Positions 48,698 through 48,957 of a DNA stretch of 48,957 nucleotides are shown piece by piece. The first letter of the stretch is position 1; every line of letters begins with the position of its first letter. The position numbers were made by a program, and so were the translations under genes. The notes below the pieces were generated by a model. It did not search any database and had not been told where the DNA came from. It saw only the letters and a list, made by a program, of their open reading frames with translations. The stretch comes from Chlorobiaceae bacterium (GTDB lineage: Bacteria > Bacteroidota > Chlorobiia > Chlorobiales > Chlorobiaceae): assembly GCA_013334435.1 (NCBI GenBank), contig JAAXXP010000007.1, positions 1 to 48,957 of the forward strand, written 5' to 3'.

Positions 48698-48957
48698 CTA
48701 ATAGCGGGGATCGGTGAGTTCTTCGTTGAGAGAGCCGTCTACCAGGACGTAATCCAGACGCTCCCTCAGGGCCAGAAAGAGTTCCCTGATCTCGTCCTTG
48801 CTCATCGAAGCCAGCCAGTCGAATCTCTCTCTGTACGAATCGGCAAGGTAGACGGCATCTACCCAGTAACACCGGTCTGCAGGGTCTTCCGTATTGACGG
48901 TTTCTCCGCAGAGCAGTTCAGCCGTCATCCTCAGAATGTTCTCGTTCTGGTTCTTTC
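48698..48957 (-). CDS. anfG: Iron-only nitrogenase delta subunit AnfG (5' end outside window)
   Basis: ...NQNENILRMTAELLCGETVNTEDPADRCYWVDAVYLADSYRERFDWLASMSKDEIRELFLALRERLDYVLVDGSLNEELTDPRY; adjacent to anfK; open at window edge. Confidence 0.85.
   Translation of the reverse strand, partial: KNQNENILRMTAELLCGETVNTEDPADRCYWVDAVYLADSYRERFDWLASMSKDEIRELFLALRERLDYVLVDGSLNEELTDPRY

Noticed and set aside
1-48957. CRISPR arrays, rRNA, tRNA genes, transposases or prophage
   Set aside because: No regularly spaced direct repeats, rRNA cores, convincing tRNA cloverleafs or transposase/integrase ORFs were recognised by eye; a tRNAscan/CRISPR search was not possible.

Overview
This window has the look of a green sulfur bacterium (Chlorobiaceae-type) chromosome; that assignment is inferred from gene content. 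The left half (1-25.5 kb) is mostly housekeeping: rpoD (partial), valS, clpP, thyX, accD, a patatin/BamA-like protein, surE, bshC, ccsA/resB-type cytochrome c maturation genes, pabA/trpG, recG, rsgA, rpmE and frr. It also holds a tandem pair of uncharacterised coiled-coil/LuxR-like HTH proteins. The right half (26-49 kb) is an accessory region centred on metals: arsenite oxidase aioBA, LMW-PTP-type arsC with phoU, a molybdate transport operon (modD-modA-modB-ATPase-diTOBE-ATPase), a TonB receptor/small Cys protein/c-type cytochrome cluster, a SUMT (cobA-like) gene, a LysR-yeiH pair, and an iron-only nitrogenase cluster (anfA, nifB, anfO, flavin-type protein, anfK, partial anfG). The main finding is a set of six 8-8-8 inverted repeats (consensus CGYTATRT-N8-AYATAACG) resembling ModE operators. 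They lie in front of the mod operon, the TonB receptor, the cobA/LysR divergent promoter and the anfA gene. This suggests one molybdenum-responsive regulon joining Mo uptake, an unexplained TonB receptor, a SUMT and the Mo-independent nitrogenase.
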